Positions 31,654 to 39,968 of a stretch of DNA of 64,000 nt are shown here, piece by piece. Source of the DNA: HKCCE3408 sp038530555 (GTDB lineage: Bacteria > Pseudomonadota > Alphaproteobacteria > Rhodobacterales > Rhodobacteraceae). Numbering within the stretch: the stretch's first letter is position 1; each line of letters opens with the position of its first letter. The notes beneath the pieces are model-generated. The model saw only the letters and a list, made by a program, of their open reading frames with translations, made no database searches and was not told the origin of the DNA. The translations under genes were made by a program, and so were the position numbers. Where the stretch lies: NCBI GenBank assembly GCA_038530555.1, contig JBCBCN010000012.1:10430-74429 (forward strand), given 5' to 3'.

Positions 31654-32719
31654 ACGCTTCGGGCTCACGATCCTTCGGCGCCTAGACCCCGAGCGCAGCC
31701 ACGATCTGGCGATCCAGGCTTTGCGTGCGGGACTGGGCCCACGACCGGGCCCGGCCCAGGGAGACAGATTGGCAATCCGCGTGGCGGGAATGGACCTGGC
31801 CAATCCAATCGGCTTGGCCGCTGGGTTCGACAAGAACGCCGAGGCGATCGGCCCGCTGAGGCGCGCGGGCTTTGGATTTTTGGAAGTGGGCGCGGCCACG
31901 CCCGAAGCCCAGCCTGGAAATAGCAAACCGCGGCTCTTTCGGCTGACCGAGGACGGAGCCGCGATCAATCGCTTTGGCTTTAACAATGATGGGATGGAGC
32001 GTATCGCCGGTCGACTGACGAAGGCGCGCGAGGCGGCAGTTGGGGCTGAGAGAGCCGTTCCCGTGGGCCTCAACCTGGGCGCTAACAAAGACAGCGCGGA
32101 TCGCGCGGGAGATTACGCCCGCGTGCTGGCGCGCTGCGGGGCGTCTGTGGATTTCGCTACGGTTAATGTAAGCTCCCCCAACACTGAGAAACTGCGCGAT
32201 TTGCAGGGAGCCGCGGCGCTCCGCGAACTGCTAGAGCGTGTCATGCAGGCCCGCGCCGAGCACGCGCCAGCCTGTCGTGTCTTTCTCAAGATCGCGCCGG
32301 ATCTGAACGAGGATGAGCTGGGCGCGCTGGCCGAGACGGCCTTGGCCAGCGGCATTGACGGGCTGATCGCCACCAACACCACGCTGGCGCGCGACGGGCT
32401 TGCCTCTCGGCATCGGGGCGAGGCCGGAGGTCTGTCCGGACGCCCGCTGTTTGAGCGATCCACGCGGGTGCTTGCGCAGCTTTCCGAGATGACCGACGGG
32501 CGGTTGCCCTTGATCGGCGTCGGCGGGGTATCGAGCGCGGCGGAGGCCTATGCGAAGATCTGTGCCGGGGCCTCGGCGGTGCAACTTTACACCGCGCTGG
32601 TCTATGGCGGTATGGGCCTGGTGACGCGCATGGCCCACGACCTCGACGAGCGCCTGGCGCAGGACGGCTATGGCTCGCTGGCCATGGCGGTGGCGTCGCG
32701 GCGCGGCGATTGGCTGTGA
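31646..32719 (+). CDS. pyrD: Dihydroorotate dehydrogenase, quinone-dependent (class 2)
   Basis: Oxidises dihydroorotate to orotate with FMN and the membrane quinone pool, fourth step of pyrimidine synthesis. The 357-residue product has the short N-terminal membrane-associating helices of class 2 (MFERFGLTILRRLDPERSHDL). The conserved segments are NPIGLAAGFDKNAEAI, the catalytic-Ser region VNVSSPNTEKLRDLQ, TNTTLAR and the FMN phosphate site IGVGGVSSAAEAYAKICAGAS. A GC hairpin lies 38 bases downstream. Confidence 0.95.
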   Translation: MFERFGLTILRRLDPERSHDLAIQALRAGLGPRPGPAQGDRLAIRVAGMDLANPIGLAAGFDKNAEAIGPLRRAGFGFLEVGAATPEAQPGNSKPRLFRLTEDGAAINRFGFNNDGMERIAGRLTKAREAAVGAERAVPVGLNLGANKDSADRAGDYARVLARCGASVDFATVNVSSPNTEKLRDLQGAAALRELLERVMQARAEHAPACRVFLKIAPDLNEDELGALAETALASGIDGLIATNTTLARDGLASRHRGEAGGLSGRPLFERSTRVLAQLSEMTDGRLPLIGVGGVSSAAEAYAKICAGASAVQLYTALVYGGMGLVTRMAHDLDERLAQDGYGSLAMAVASRRGDWL

Positions 32720-32757
32720 TCTAAGTGCATGGCGGCACCGGGATGGATTTTGACTGC

Positions 32758-32773
32758 GGGGGGCCAGCCCCCC
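32758..32773. terminator. GC-rich hairpin between pyrD and the thioesterases
   Basis: GGGGGGC and GCCCCCC pair around a CA loop (32758-32764 with 32767-32773). The sequence then continues directly into a GGGATATTT-family repeat rather than a T-run. Position suits bidirectional termination between two convergent units, but efficiency is uncertain. Confidence 0.5.
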
Positions 32774-32796
32774 GGGATATTTCTGCGACAAAGAGC
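32774..32796 (+). repeat. Dispersed intergenic repeat, GGGATATTT family, copy 2
   Basis: GGGATATTTCTGCGACAAAG followed by AGC, abutting the hairpin at 32758-32773. Related to 23251-23274 and 60577-60600. Confidence 0.6.
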
Positions 32797-32946
32797 TCGA
32801 AACGGTGCAGCGTTGGCTGCCAAGAGCATAGCGTTTGAGACCATGACGGGCGGAGCCCTGTGGGGAGCGGACATTGCCCTGAAGACAGTCCAGCTTTAAT
32901 TCGCAGATGCACCGCGTTTGAGCTGAGGACCGGCGGAGCTCGCGCT

Positions 32947-33471
32947 CTATTCGGCCGCGTTCTGCGGCGGCATCAGGAAATGCGCCGTGGCCTGGGCGAA
33001 AAGGCGGTCGCGGTGGTCTTGCCAGGCCTCGACATGAACCGAGGCATAGTGCCGCCCGCTGCGATTGACACGGGCGCGGGCATAGGCGTCTCGCGGCAGG
33101 CCAGGGCGCAGATAATCCACAGTGAAGTCGATCGTTTTTGGCAAGGTGGGGAGGCCCTGCATTGACATCCCCGCAGGTGCCAGAGCGCCGCTTTCTACAT
33201 CGGCCCAGATCATCTGAAAGCTCAATTCGATGATCGCCGCCGTCTCGAGGAAGGTCGCCGTGGCGCCACCATGGAGCGCCGGAAGCGCCGGATTGCCGAT
33301 GAGTTTGTCCGCGAAGGGCAGCACCGCTGTCAGTTCATCGCCGCGCCGGTCGAAACGGATGCCCATAAAGGCGATCATCGGCACTTGGGCGATCAGCGCG
33401 GCGAGGGCTGCGTCCCGGCGTTCCTTGATCTGAGCCACCGGTTCGGGCGAAGTGCGCGGTGCTTTGCGCAT
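32947..33471 (-). CDS. PaaI family thioesterase (hotdog fold)
   Basis: 174 residues. The hotdog helix motif ALHGGATATFLETAA (about 80-95) is the usual PaaI HGG motif, followed by the strand DFTVDYLRPG. Family members hydrolyse acyl-CoA thioesters, often phenylacetyl- or hydroxyphenyl-CoA. It overlaps the stop of a second PaaI-type gene by one base, so the two are co-translated, perhaps forming a hetero-oligomer or handling two substrates. Confidence 0.88.
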   Translation of the reverse strand: MRKAPRTSPEPVAQIKERRDAALAALIAQVPMIAFMGIRFDRRGDELTAVLPFADKLIGNPALPALHGGATATFLETAAIIELSFQMIWADVESGALAPAGMSMQGLPTLPKTIDFTVDYLRPGLPRDAYARARVNRSGRHYASVHVEAWQDHRDRLFAQATAHFLMPPQNAAE

Positions 33472-33926
33472 CAGCGCCCGGCCCTGTCGGCGGTGAAGGC
33501 ACCGGTTGCTGCGGCGACGGGGCGCTCGGGATCGCTGTCCCAGGCCTCGGCGCGGACGAAAGCGACAGACCGCGTCATGTGATAGCAGACCGCGCGCGCG
33601 GTGATCCGCTGCCCGGGCTCAGCGGGGCGCATATAATCGATGCGCAGATCGAGCGTCGCGGTGCCCGTGGGGCCGTTTTCGGCGGCCAGGACCGCCGCAC
33701 CGCCGCAGGTATCCATCAGGGCCGAAACCGCGCCGCCGTGGATCACGCCGGTTTCAGGATCGCCAATTAGCGCCTTGTTAAAAGGCATCGAGATCACGGC
33801 GAGACCCTCGCCCATCTCCTCGATCGTCATGCCGAGGGCCCGGGAGAAGGGCAGCGCCGACATCAATTGCCGACCGATCCGCAGCCTGTCTTCCTCGGAT
33901 AGCGTGGGGGGCGGGCTTATCGTCAT
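33471..33926 (-). CDS. PaaI family thioesterase (second copy)
   Basis: 151 residues with the hotdog motif GVIHGGAVSALMDTCGG (about 58-74) and DLRIDYMRPAEPG strand. It is paralogous to the next gene in shape but diverged in sequence. I chose the ATG at 33926 (MTISPPPTLSEED), since earlier in-frame codons look non-coding. Its divergent neighbour is a MerR regulator next to fatty-acid genes, which fits an acyl-CoA role. Confidence 0.87.
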   Translation of the reverse strand: MTISPPPTLSEEDRLRIGRQLMSALPFSRALGMTIEEMGEGLAVISMPFNKALIGDPETGVIHGGAVSALMDTCGGAAVLAAENGPTGTATLDLRIDYMRPAEPGQRITARAVCYHMTRSVAFVRAEAWDSDPERPVAAATGAFTADRAGR

Positions 33927-34162
33927 AGCGCGTGGCTTCTGCTTGCGGGCCCAGCCCCTTGGGCGACACGGCATGTTTGCTGGGAGGCGCGAGCCTGGTC
34001 GACAAACGGTCGAGAGGCGCACGTCGTGGCACGCCGCCTGCGGATTTGAGCAAATGGTGGGACGCGCAATGTCTTGCCCAATTCAGAGTTTCTCCCCTAC
34101 ACTTCCGCGGTCGACGCTACGTCAGTGGCGCATCGACGCTGCTGCAACCCGGCCTGGAAAGC

Positions 34163-34531
34163 ATGAGCCAAGACCGTCTCGACTTCAAACAAATGTGTGC
34201 CAAGTTCGATGTGACGCCGCGCACTCTGCGTCATTATGAATATATCGAGCTGCTGGCACCGGACCGCGAAGGCCGCGCCAGGTTTTATGGCCCGCGCGAA
34301 GTGGCGCGGATGACGCTGATCATGAGGGGGCGGCGTTTCGGCTTTAGCCTAGAAGATATTCGGCAGTGGTTGGAGCTTTATGACGCGGATCCCGGCGGCG
34401 AGACGCAGCACAAGACGTGGATCGAGATGGCCGACCAACAGCTTGCCGATTTACACCAACGTCGGGTCGAGCTTGATGAGGTTATCGCCGAGCTCAAGGC
34501 CCTGCGTGACGCGACCGCTGCGGGCGGATGA
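34163..34531 (+). CDS. MerR family transcriptional regulator (first copy)
   Basis: 122 residues. The N-terminal winged helix-turn-helix (MCAKFDVTPRTLRHYEYIEL, about 11-30) is followed by a short dimerising coiled helix (about 80-118). No Cys-rich effector site is visible, which fits the acyl-CoA-pathway regulators of this family rather than metal sensors. It is a close paralogue of the regulator at 35317-35718, sharing FDVTPRTLR and LRGKRF/MRGRRF-FGFSLEDIRQ-type segments. A small exported-protein gene starts 7 bases after its stop. Confidence 0.88.
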   Translation: MSQDRLDFKQMCAKFDVTPRTLRHYEYIELLAPDREGRARFYGPREVARMTLIMRGRRFGFSLEDIRQWLELYDADPGGETQHKTWIEMADQQLADLHQRRVELDEVIAELKALRDATAAGG

Positions 34532-34538
34532 GGGCGAG

Positions 34539-35063
34539 TTGAGCCTGCGCCGAGCTGTCGCCTGCGGCTTGCGCGGTGCCCTTTTAGCCATCGCCGCGAT
34601 AGGCGCCCTACCCCTCGCCGCCGATACGCCACTTCGCCCAGCGGAGCCATGGACAGCCCAATTTGACGGTCAAATCCTCGTCATCGGTGACCCTAGCCAA
34701 CCCCAGATCGTGATCGCGCCGCCTACCGGCCCGGCTTGGGCGATCCCCGTTTGGCGTGATCCCGGTGGCGTTCTGCCCAGCCCGGACGGGCGCCATGCCT
34801 TGCTGCGCAATACCGGTCTGAACCTTTTGTCGCTGCGCATTCAGCCCAACGACATCGTCCTGCGCGTGGTGGCTGAAACCGGCGAGGCAACCGCAGAAAT
34901 CCCGCTCGCCAGCTTGATGGATTCCGCGCAGCTGACGCAGACGGCTTCGCATTTCGTCTGGATCGACACGTTTCGTTGGGAGGCCGGGGCCTGGCTCTTT
35001 GCAACGCCAGACGGGCAGCTTTGGTCGCTCAGGGCCGAGGATGGCGAGCTGACGCGACAGTGA
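34539..35063 (+). CDS. Small exported protein of unknown function, TTG start
   Basis: 174 residues if translation begins at the TTG at 34539, which has an AGGGCGAG ribosome site and is the only start that yields a signal peptide (SLRRAVACGLRGALLAIAAIGALPLAA). The mature part is beta-rich (repeated strand-turn segments such as AQFDGQILVIGDPSQPQIVI), resembling a small propeller or strand repeat. No family recognised. It follows the MerR gene closely and is probably co-transcribed with it. Confidence 0.65.
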   Translation: MSLRRAVACGLRGALLAIAAIGALPLAADTPLRPAEPWTAQFDGQILVIGDPSQPQIVIAPPTGPAWAIPVWRDPGGVLPSPDGRHALLRNTGLNLLSLRIQPNDIVLRVVAETGEATAEIPLASLMDSAQLTQTASHFVWIDTFRWEAGAWLFATPDGQLWSLRAEDGELTRQ

Positions 35064-35230
35064 TTTAGGTGCAAATCGCGGAGATCACGGCCCTGACCCG
35101 AACCTCAAATCGACTACGGTTTTCCTTACCTTCCTGAGCGCAGACGCCCAAAACGCGGGACGAAAAATTGCGCATAACGACGGGGCGAATTTTCATTCCT
35201 TTCGTCCGGCCACAAGTGACGCTACGTTCC

Positions 35231-35248
35231 ATTTACGTAAACGTAAAT
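35231..35248. promoter_or_regulatory. MerR-type operator upstream of the acyl-CoA dehydrogenase operon
   Basis: ATTTACGTAAACGTAAAT, a perfect 18-base palindrome (half-site ATTTACGT, 2-base AA centre), 68 bases upstream of the second MerR gene. It resembles sites of MerR-family acyl-CoA/branched-chain degradation regulators (LiuR type) known in proteobacteria. Autoregulation and control of the downstream operon are likely. Confidence 0.7.
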
Positions 35249-35316
35249 CTACTTGTACTAAGCGGTCAAATTCTCAAATCGGCGCTACCCAAGTAATGTT
35301 TGATGTGGAACCTGAC

Positions 35317-35718
35317 ATGAGCACCGACACGATGACCATTCGGGAAATGTGCGATGCGTTCGACGTGACGCCGCGCACCTTGCGCTTTTATGAAGCCAAG
35401 GAATTGCTGTTTCCCATACGCAAAGGCCAAAAGCGCCTGTTCACCCGCCGCGATCGCGCGCGTCTAAAGTTGATCCTGCGTGGCAAGCGCTTTGCCTTCA
35501 GCCTCGAAGAGATCCGCCAATTGCTCAATCTCTATGAGCCCGGCAACGGCCAGGCGACACAGCTTGCCCGAACGCTGGAGCTGGCGGGCGGCCATCTTCG
35601 AGACATGGAAGACCGCCGACGTGAGCTTGACGACGCAATCGGAGAGCTTCGCGCACAGATGAACCTTGTGACCGAGATGCTGAACGATGTCAGCGCCTCA
35701 TCGCGGGCGGCCGAATAA
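35317..35718 (+). CDS. MerR family transcriptional regulator (second copy), acyl-CoA oxidation
   Basis: 133 residues. Winged helix-turn-helix at about 8-30 (MCDAFDVTPRTLRFYEAKEL), then LILRGKRFAFSLEEIRQLL and a coiled dimerisation helix (about 90-125). Gene order (directly before an acyl-CoA dehydrogenase, thiolase and FadJ-type gene) and the palindrome at 35231-35248 point to a repressor of beta-oxidation or branched-chain catabolism genes. The start could also be 35296, adding seven residues; 35317 (MSTDTMTIRE) matches the paralogue better. Confidence 0.88.
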   Translation: MSTDTMTIREMCDAFDVTPRTLRFYEAKELLFPIRKGQKRLFTRRDRARLKLILRGKRFAFSLEEIRQLLNLYEPGNGQATQLARTLELAGGHLRDMEDRRRELDDAIGELRAQMNLVTEMLNDVSASSRAAE

Positions 35719-35777
35719 CGCCGCCGGATCGTTGATACACCCGCGATTGCCCTAACAGACCTGAGGGAGAGCCAAAG

Positions 35778-37559
35778 ATGCCAAGCTATGTTGCCCCGAC
35801 CAAGGACATGCAATTCGTCCTCCACGATGTTCTCGGCCTGAGCGCCCGCGAGATCCCCGGCTATGGCGATCTCGACCGTGATTTCACTGCGGCAATCCTG
35901 GACGAGGCGGGCAAGATAGCCTCTGAGGTGCTGCAGCCGCTGAACGTGGTGGGCGATACTGAGGGATGTCGCCTGGAGAACGGTGTGGTGCGCACACCGA
36001 CCGGCTTTAAGGACGCCTTTGAGCAGGTCAAAGAGGGCGGCTGGCCCGGCATCGATATGCCCGAAGCCTATGGCGGCCAGGACATGCCCGTGGTGATCGG
36101 CACGGCCGTGGGCGAGATGTTTTCCTCGGCAAATCAAGCTTTTACTATGTATCAGGGCCTGACCCACGGCGCGGCAAGCGCGATACTGGCGCATGGCTCT
36201 GAGGCGCAAAAGGACACCTATCTGCCGAAGATGGTCTCATGCGACTGGACCGGGACGATGAACCTGACCGAGCCCCATTGCGGCACGGATCTGGGCCTGA
36301 TGCGTACCAAGGCGGTGTCCCAGGACGACGGCAGCTATAGTGTGACGGGCCAGAAGATCTTCATCTCCGCCGGTGAGCACGACATGGCCGAGAACATCAT
36401 CCACCTGGTGCTTGCCAAGATCCCGGGCGGACCGGACGGCATCAAGGGCGTATCGCTGTTTATTGTGCCGAAATTCATCGTGAAGGAAGACGGCTCGCTG
36501 GGGCCGCGCAACGGGGTGTCCTGCGGCAAGATCGAAGAAAAGATGGGGATCCACGGCAATTCGACCTGCGTGATGAATTATGACGAGGCGACGGGCTATT
36601 TGCTCGGCGAGGAGCACAAGGGCATGCGCGCGATGTTCACAATGATGAACGAGGCGCGGCTCGGCGTCGGCATGCAAGGCGTTAGCCAGGCGGAAGTGGC
36701 CTATCAAAACGCACTCGAATACGCCAAGGACCGGCTTCAGGGCCGCGACGTGACGGGCACCAAGAACCCTGACGGCCCGGCCGATCCGCTCATCGTGCAT
36801 CCCGACGTGCGCCGGGCGCTCATGGATCAAAAGAGCTTTGCCGAGGGCGCACGGGCCTTCATCCTGTGGGGCGCTTTGCTGCTCGATCAGGCGCACCGCT
36901 CAGAGGATGCCGATGCGGACGGGCTGATCTCACTGCTGACGCCGGTGATCAAAGGCTTCCTGACTGATCAGGGCTATGACATGACGATCAAGGCCCAGCA
37001 GATCTATGGCGGCCACGGCTATATCGAAGAATGGGGGATGTCGCAGTATACCCGCGACGCCCGAATTGCGATGATCTATGAGGGTGCGAATGGCGTGCAG
37101 GCGCTGGACCTGGTGGGCCGCAAGCTGGCCCAGGACGGCGGCAAGCACGTGATGGCGTTCTTCAACCTCGTCAAAGAGTTTGTGGCCGAGCACAAAGGCG
37201 CGGATGAGAGCTTTGATGCGGGCTTTCTCGAGCCGCTGAAAGCCGCCTCCAAGGATCTTCAGGCGGCGGGCATGTACTTCATGCAGAACGGTATGAAAAA
37301 CCCCAACAACGCGCTCGCCGGTTCGAACGATTTCATGCACATGTTCGGCCATGTCTGCCTGGGCCTGATGTGGGCCAAGATGGCGCTGGCGGCGAAGACT
37401 GCGCTCGCCGAGGGCACGAGCGACCGCGACTTCTACGAAAGCAAGCTGGCCACCGGTCGCTATTATATGGCGCGGCAATTGCCGGCCACGGCGCTCCATC
37501 TCAAGCGGATCGAGAGCGGCGCGGAGCCGGTCATGGCCCTCGAGGCAGCCAATTTCTGA
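35778..37559 (+). CDS. Acyl-CoA dehydrogenase, long (DmdC/FadE-like) type
   Basis: FAD enzyme introducing the alpha-beta double bond in an acyl-CoA. The 593-residue product has the N-terminal helical domain, the flavin-binding middle region (MNLTEPHCGTDLGLMRTKA, then YSVTGQKIFISAGEHDM), and the catalytic Glu in IAMIYEGANGVQALDLVGRK. A further C-terminal domain of about 130 residues is found in the long subfamily. That subfamily includes DmdC, which acts on methylmercaptopropionyl-CoA, but other members act on straight chains, so substrate identity stays open. Electrons go to ETF. The ribosome site GAGGGAG precedes the ATG. Confidence 0.93.
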   Translation: MPSYVAPTKDMQFVLHDVLGLSAREIPGYGDLDRDFTAAILDEAGKIASEVLQPLNVVGDTEGCRLENGVVRTPTGFKDAFEQVKEGGWPGIDMPEAYGGQDMPVVIGTAVGEMFSSANQAFTMYQGLTHGAASAILAHGSEAQKDTYLPKMVSCDWTGTMNLTEPHCGTDLGLMRTKAVSQDDGSYSVTGQKIFISAGEHDMAENIIHLVLAKIPGGPDGIKGVSLFIVPKFIVKEDGSLGPRNGVSCGKIEEKMGIHGNSTCVMNYDEATGYLLGEEHKGMRAMFTMMNEARLGVGMQGVSQAEVAYQNALEYAKDRLQGRDVTGTKNPDGPADPLIVHPDVRRALMDQKSFAEGARAFILWGALLLDQAHRSEDADADGLISLLTPVIKGFLTDQGYDMTIKAQQIYGGHGYIEEWGMSQYTRDARIAMIYEGANGVQALDLVGRKLAQDGGKHVMAFFNLVKEFVAEHKGADESFDAGFLEPLKAASKDLQAAGMYFMQNGMKNPNNALAGSNDFMHMFGHVCLGLMWAKMALAAKTALAEGTSDRDFYESKLATGRYYMARQLPATALHLKRIESGAEPVMALEAANF

Positions 37560-37771
37560 TGCCCAAACGGCTGCGCCTCACCCGGCGGCCGCACCTGGCG
37601 ATGAGCGAAGAAGCTTACCGCCGGATGCGAGCGCTCGCCGGGGAGGCCGGGCTCGATGAGGGGGAGTTTCTGTCGTTTCTGTTCGAGAATTGGAGCAGCG
37701 TGATTGCGGAGGACAACCTGACGGCGCGGTTGCGGATTTTTAATTCGGAGCTTGAGGACAGGAAGGGCTGA
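37559..37771 (+). CDS. Small conserved-looking protein after the acyl-CoA dehydrogenase
   Basis: 70 residues, Arg/Leu/Glu-rich (MPKRLRLTRRPHLAMSEEAY...). The ATG shares one base with the TGA of the dehydrogenase gene (TGATG), so it is coupled to it. The sequence AMSEEAYRRMRALAGEAGLDEGEFLSFLFENW reads as a helix-turn-helix or ribbon-helix-helix-like segment. I cannot name the family. Confidence 0.65.
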   Translation: MPKRLRLTRRPHLAMSEEAYRRMRALAGEAGLDEGEFLSFLFENWSSVIAEDNLTARLRIFNSELEDRKG

Positions 37772-38104
37772 GGGCGCTCAGACAATAAAGGGAGGGTTGA
37801 GTATTTTGGGAAAAATGAAGGCGACAGCTGGCGGTGAGGCCAGATCGGACATCCCGCGGTGCCGAGTGTTCTCTCGCGTCCGGGAGCGCTTCACTGCACC
37901 ACAGGATGCCTTCACTTTTCACGGTCATCGGCTCTCCAGCCTGTACCGCAAGCCAAGGGAAGCGGATCACGGTAAACAAGCCGTTACTGCACCCCTTCAT
38001 TTTTCCAAAAATACTCAAAATGGGGCGACATCTGGCGATGCGGGGGAAAACCTAGGCGTCACACCTGACGCTGCACCCCGGCCCGCTGTTTGAAAGGGAG
38101 GCCC
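37772..38104. other. 333-bp spacer with inverted 22-bp repeats
   Basis: Between the small protein and the GST gene. It contains GAGTATTTT-family repeats at 37799-37820 and, inverted, at 37995-38016, enclosing about 174 bases without a convincing gene. A GAAAGGGAGG ribosome site for the GST gene closes the spacer. Confidence 0.6.
37799..38016. repeat. 218-bp segment bounded by 22-bp inverted repeats
   Basis: Left end 37799-37820 (GAGTATTTTGGG...ATGAAG) and right end 37995-38016 are inverted copies with one mismatch; identity continues two bases inward (GG). This looks like a miniature inverted-repeat element, or two chance copies of the dispersed repeat in opposite orientation. No transposase gene is inside. 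Confidence 0.6.
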
Positions 38105-38749
38105 ATGGCCAACACGCTTTACTGCTTCGCGGAATCGGGCAACGCCTATAAGGCCGCGCTTGCGCTGGAAATGGCGGGCCTGCCCTGGCAGGCGCGTTTT
38201 GTCGATTTCTTCAATGGCGAGGCGCGCAGCGAGGCTTATCGCAAACTCAACCCGATGGGCGAGGTTCCGGTGCTGGACACCGGCTCTGAAATCCTAACAC
38301 AATCGGGTGTGATTCAAACCTGGGTCACCGAGCAAACCGGCACCTTGGGTGGCACAAACGCGGCAGAGGCGCGCGATGTGCTGCGATGGATCATTTTCGA
38401 CAACCAAAAGATCTCTGGCCAGGCAGGACCTTTGCGGTTCGTGATGAACTTCCTGCCAGAAGAGAAGCGTAGCGCCGATGTGATCGGCTTTCTCGGCGGA
38501 CGCCTCAAAGCGGCCTTGCAGGTCCTCGAAGCAGAGCTTTCAGGGCGTGACTGGCTGGTTGGCGCGGCGCCCAGCATGGCGGACCTGTCCTGCGCCGGTT
38601 ACCTCTACTACCCCGAGCCTTTTGGCTTTGCGCGCGCGGATTATCCCGCCATCGACGCTTGGCTCGACCGTCTCGCTGCCCAGCCCGGCTGGGCCCATCC
38701 GTATGACCTTCTCCCCGCCCCGACATTGGGCAAAGACACCCGGAGCTAA
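38105..38749 (+). CDS. Glutathione S-transferase family protein
   Basis: 214 residues with an N-terminal thioredoxin-like domain (YCFAESGNAYKAALALEMAG), the cis-Pro segment MGEVPVLDTGSEILTQSGVI (Gln-Ser in the glutathione gamma-glutamyl contact), and the helical C-terminal domain ending in DAWLDRLAAQPGW. It lies between acyl-CoA dehydrogenase and thiolase genes, 3 bases before the latter. The role in acyl-CoA metabolism is unclear. Confidence 0.88.
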   Translation: MANTLYCFAESGNAYKAALALEMAGLPWQARFVDFFNGEARSEAYRKLNPMGEVPVLDTGSEILTQSGVIQTWVTEQTGTLGGTNAAEARDVLRWIIFDNQKISGQAGPLRFVMNFLPEEKRSADVIGFLGGRLKAALQVLEAELSGRDWLVGAAPSMADLSCAGYLYYPEPFGFARADYPAIDAWLDRLAAQPGWAHPYDLLPAPTLGKDTRS

Positions 38750-38752
38750 GCC

Positions 38753-39964
38753 ATGGCCGACGCCTATATCTATGACGCAATCCGCACGCCCCGCGGCAAG
38801 GGCCGCCGCGACGGCAGCCTACACGAGGTCACCTCGGCGCGGCTTTCGGCCTTCACGCTCAACACGCTCAAAGAGCGCAACGATCTGGACGGTCACGCGG
38901 TCGAGGACGTGATCTGGGGCAATGTCACGCAAGTCGCCGAGCAGGGCGGGTGCCTGGCGCGTACAGCCGTTCTCGCCTCTGATCTCGACGAGAGCATTCC
39001 GGGCCTGTCGATTAACCGTTTCTGCGCGAGCGGCCTGGAAGCCGTGAACCTGGCGGCCAACCAAGTGCGCGGCGATGCGGGCGAGGCCTATATCGCCGGC
39101 GGCGTGGAGATGATGGGCCGGGTGGCAATGGGCTCGGACGGGGCAGCGATCGCCGTCGATCCAGACATTGCGATGAAGACCTATTTCGTGCCCCAGGGCA
39201 TCTCGGCCGATATTATTGCCACGGAATACGGCTTCGACCGCGACACGTGCGATGCCTATGCGATGGAAAGCCAACGTCGCGCCGCAGAGGCTTGGTCCGA
39301 GAACCGCTTTGCCAAATCGGTCGTCCCGGTCAAAGACATCAACGGTCTGACGATCCTGGACCGTGACGAATACATGCGGCCCGGCACCGATATGCAGTCG
39401 CTCGGCAGCCTCAAGCCTGCCTTTAAGGATATGGGCGAGACGATGCCGGGTTTTGATGCCGTTGCGCTGATGAAATACCCGCATCTGGAACGCATCGAGC
39501 ATATCCACCATGCCGGCAATTCCTCGGGGATTGTGGACGGCGCGGCGGCTGTTCTGATCGGCTCCAAAGCCTTCGGCGAGGCGCGCGGTCTGACACCGCG
39601 GGCGCGTATCCGGGCCAACACCAAGATCGGTACGGATCCAACGATCAACCTGACAGGCCCTGTCCCGGTGACCGAAAAGATCTTGGCCGAGACTGGCATG
39701 AACTTTAGTGACATCGACCTTTTTGAGGTGAATGAGGCGTTTGCCTCGGTCGTCCTGCGCTTCATGCAGGCGTTTGATGCCGATCCTGAGCGCGTCAACG
39801 TCAACGGTGGCGCCATCGCCATGGGCCATCCCCTGGGCGCAACGGGTGCGATGATCCTGGGCACGCTGCTCGATGAAATGGAGCGCTCGGACAAGGAAGT
39901 TGGGCTCGCCACGCTCTGCGTTGCTTCGGGCATGGGCGCGGCCACCATCCTGGAGCGTGTCTGA
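38753..39964 (+). CDS. fadA: Acetyl-CoA C-acyltransferase (thiolase)
   Basis: Thiolytic cleavage of 3-ketoacyl-CoA, last step of a beta-oxidation round. The 403-residue product has the nucleophilic Cys in SINRFCASGLEAVNLAA (about 88-90), the His of GGAIAMGHPLGATGA, and the second Cys in ATLCVASGMGAATILE. This is the complete catalytic set. It follows the GST gene by 3 bases and precedes an NTF2-like gene and the FadJ-type gene in an operon. Confidence 0.93.
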   Translation: MADAYIYDAIRTPRGKGRRDGSLHEVTSARLSAFTLNTLKERNDLDGHAVEDVIWGNVTQVAEQGGCLARTAVLASDLDESIPGLSINRFCASGLEAVNLAANQVRGDAGEAYIAGGVEMMGRVAMGSDGAAIAVDPDIAMKTYFVPQGISADIIATEYGFDRDTCDAYAMESQRRAAEAWSENRFAKSVVPVKDINGLTILDRDEYMRPGTDMQSLGSLKPAFKDMGETMPGFDAVALMKYPHLERIEHIHHAGNSSGIVDGAAAVLIGSKAFGEARGLTPRARIRANTKIGTDPTINLTGPVPVTEKILAETGMNFSDIDLFEVNEAFASVVLRFMQAFDADPERVNVNGGAIAMGHPLGATGAMILGTLLDEMERSDKEVGLATLCVASGMGAATILERV

Positions 39965-39968
39965 GCGG

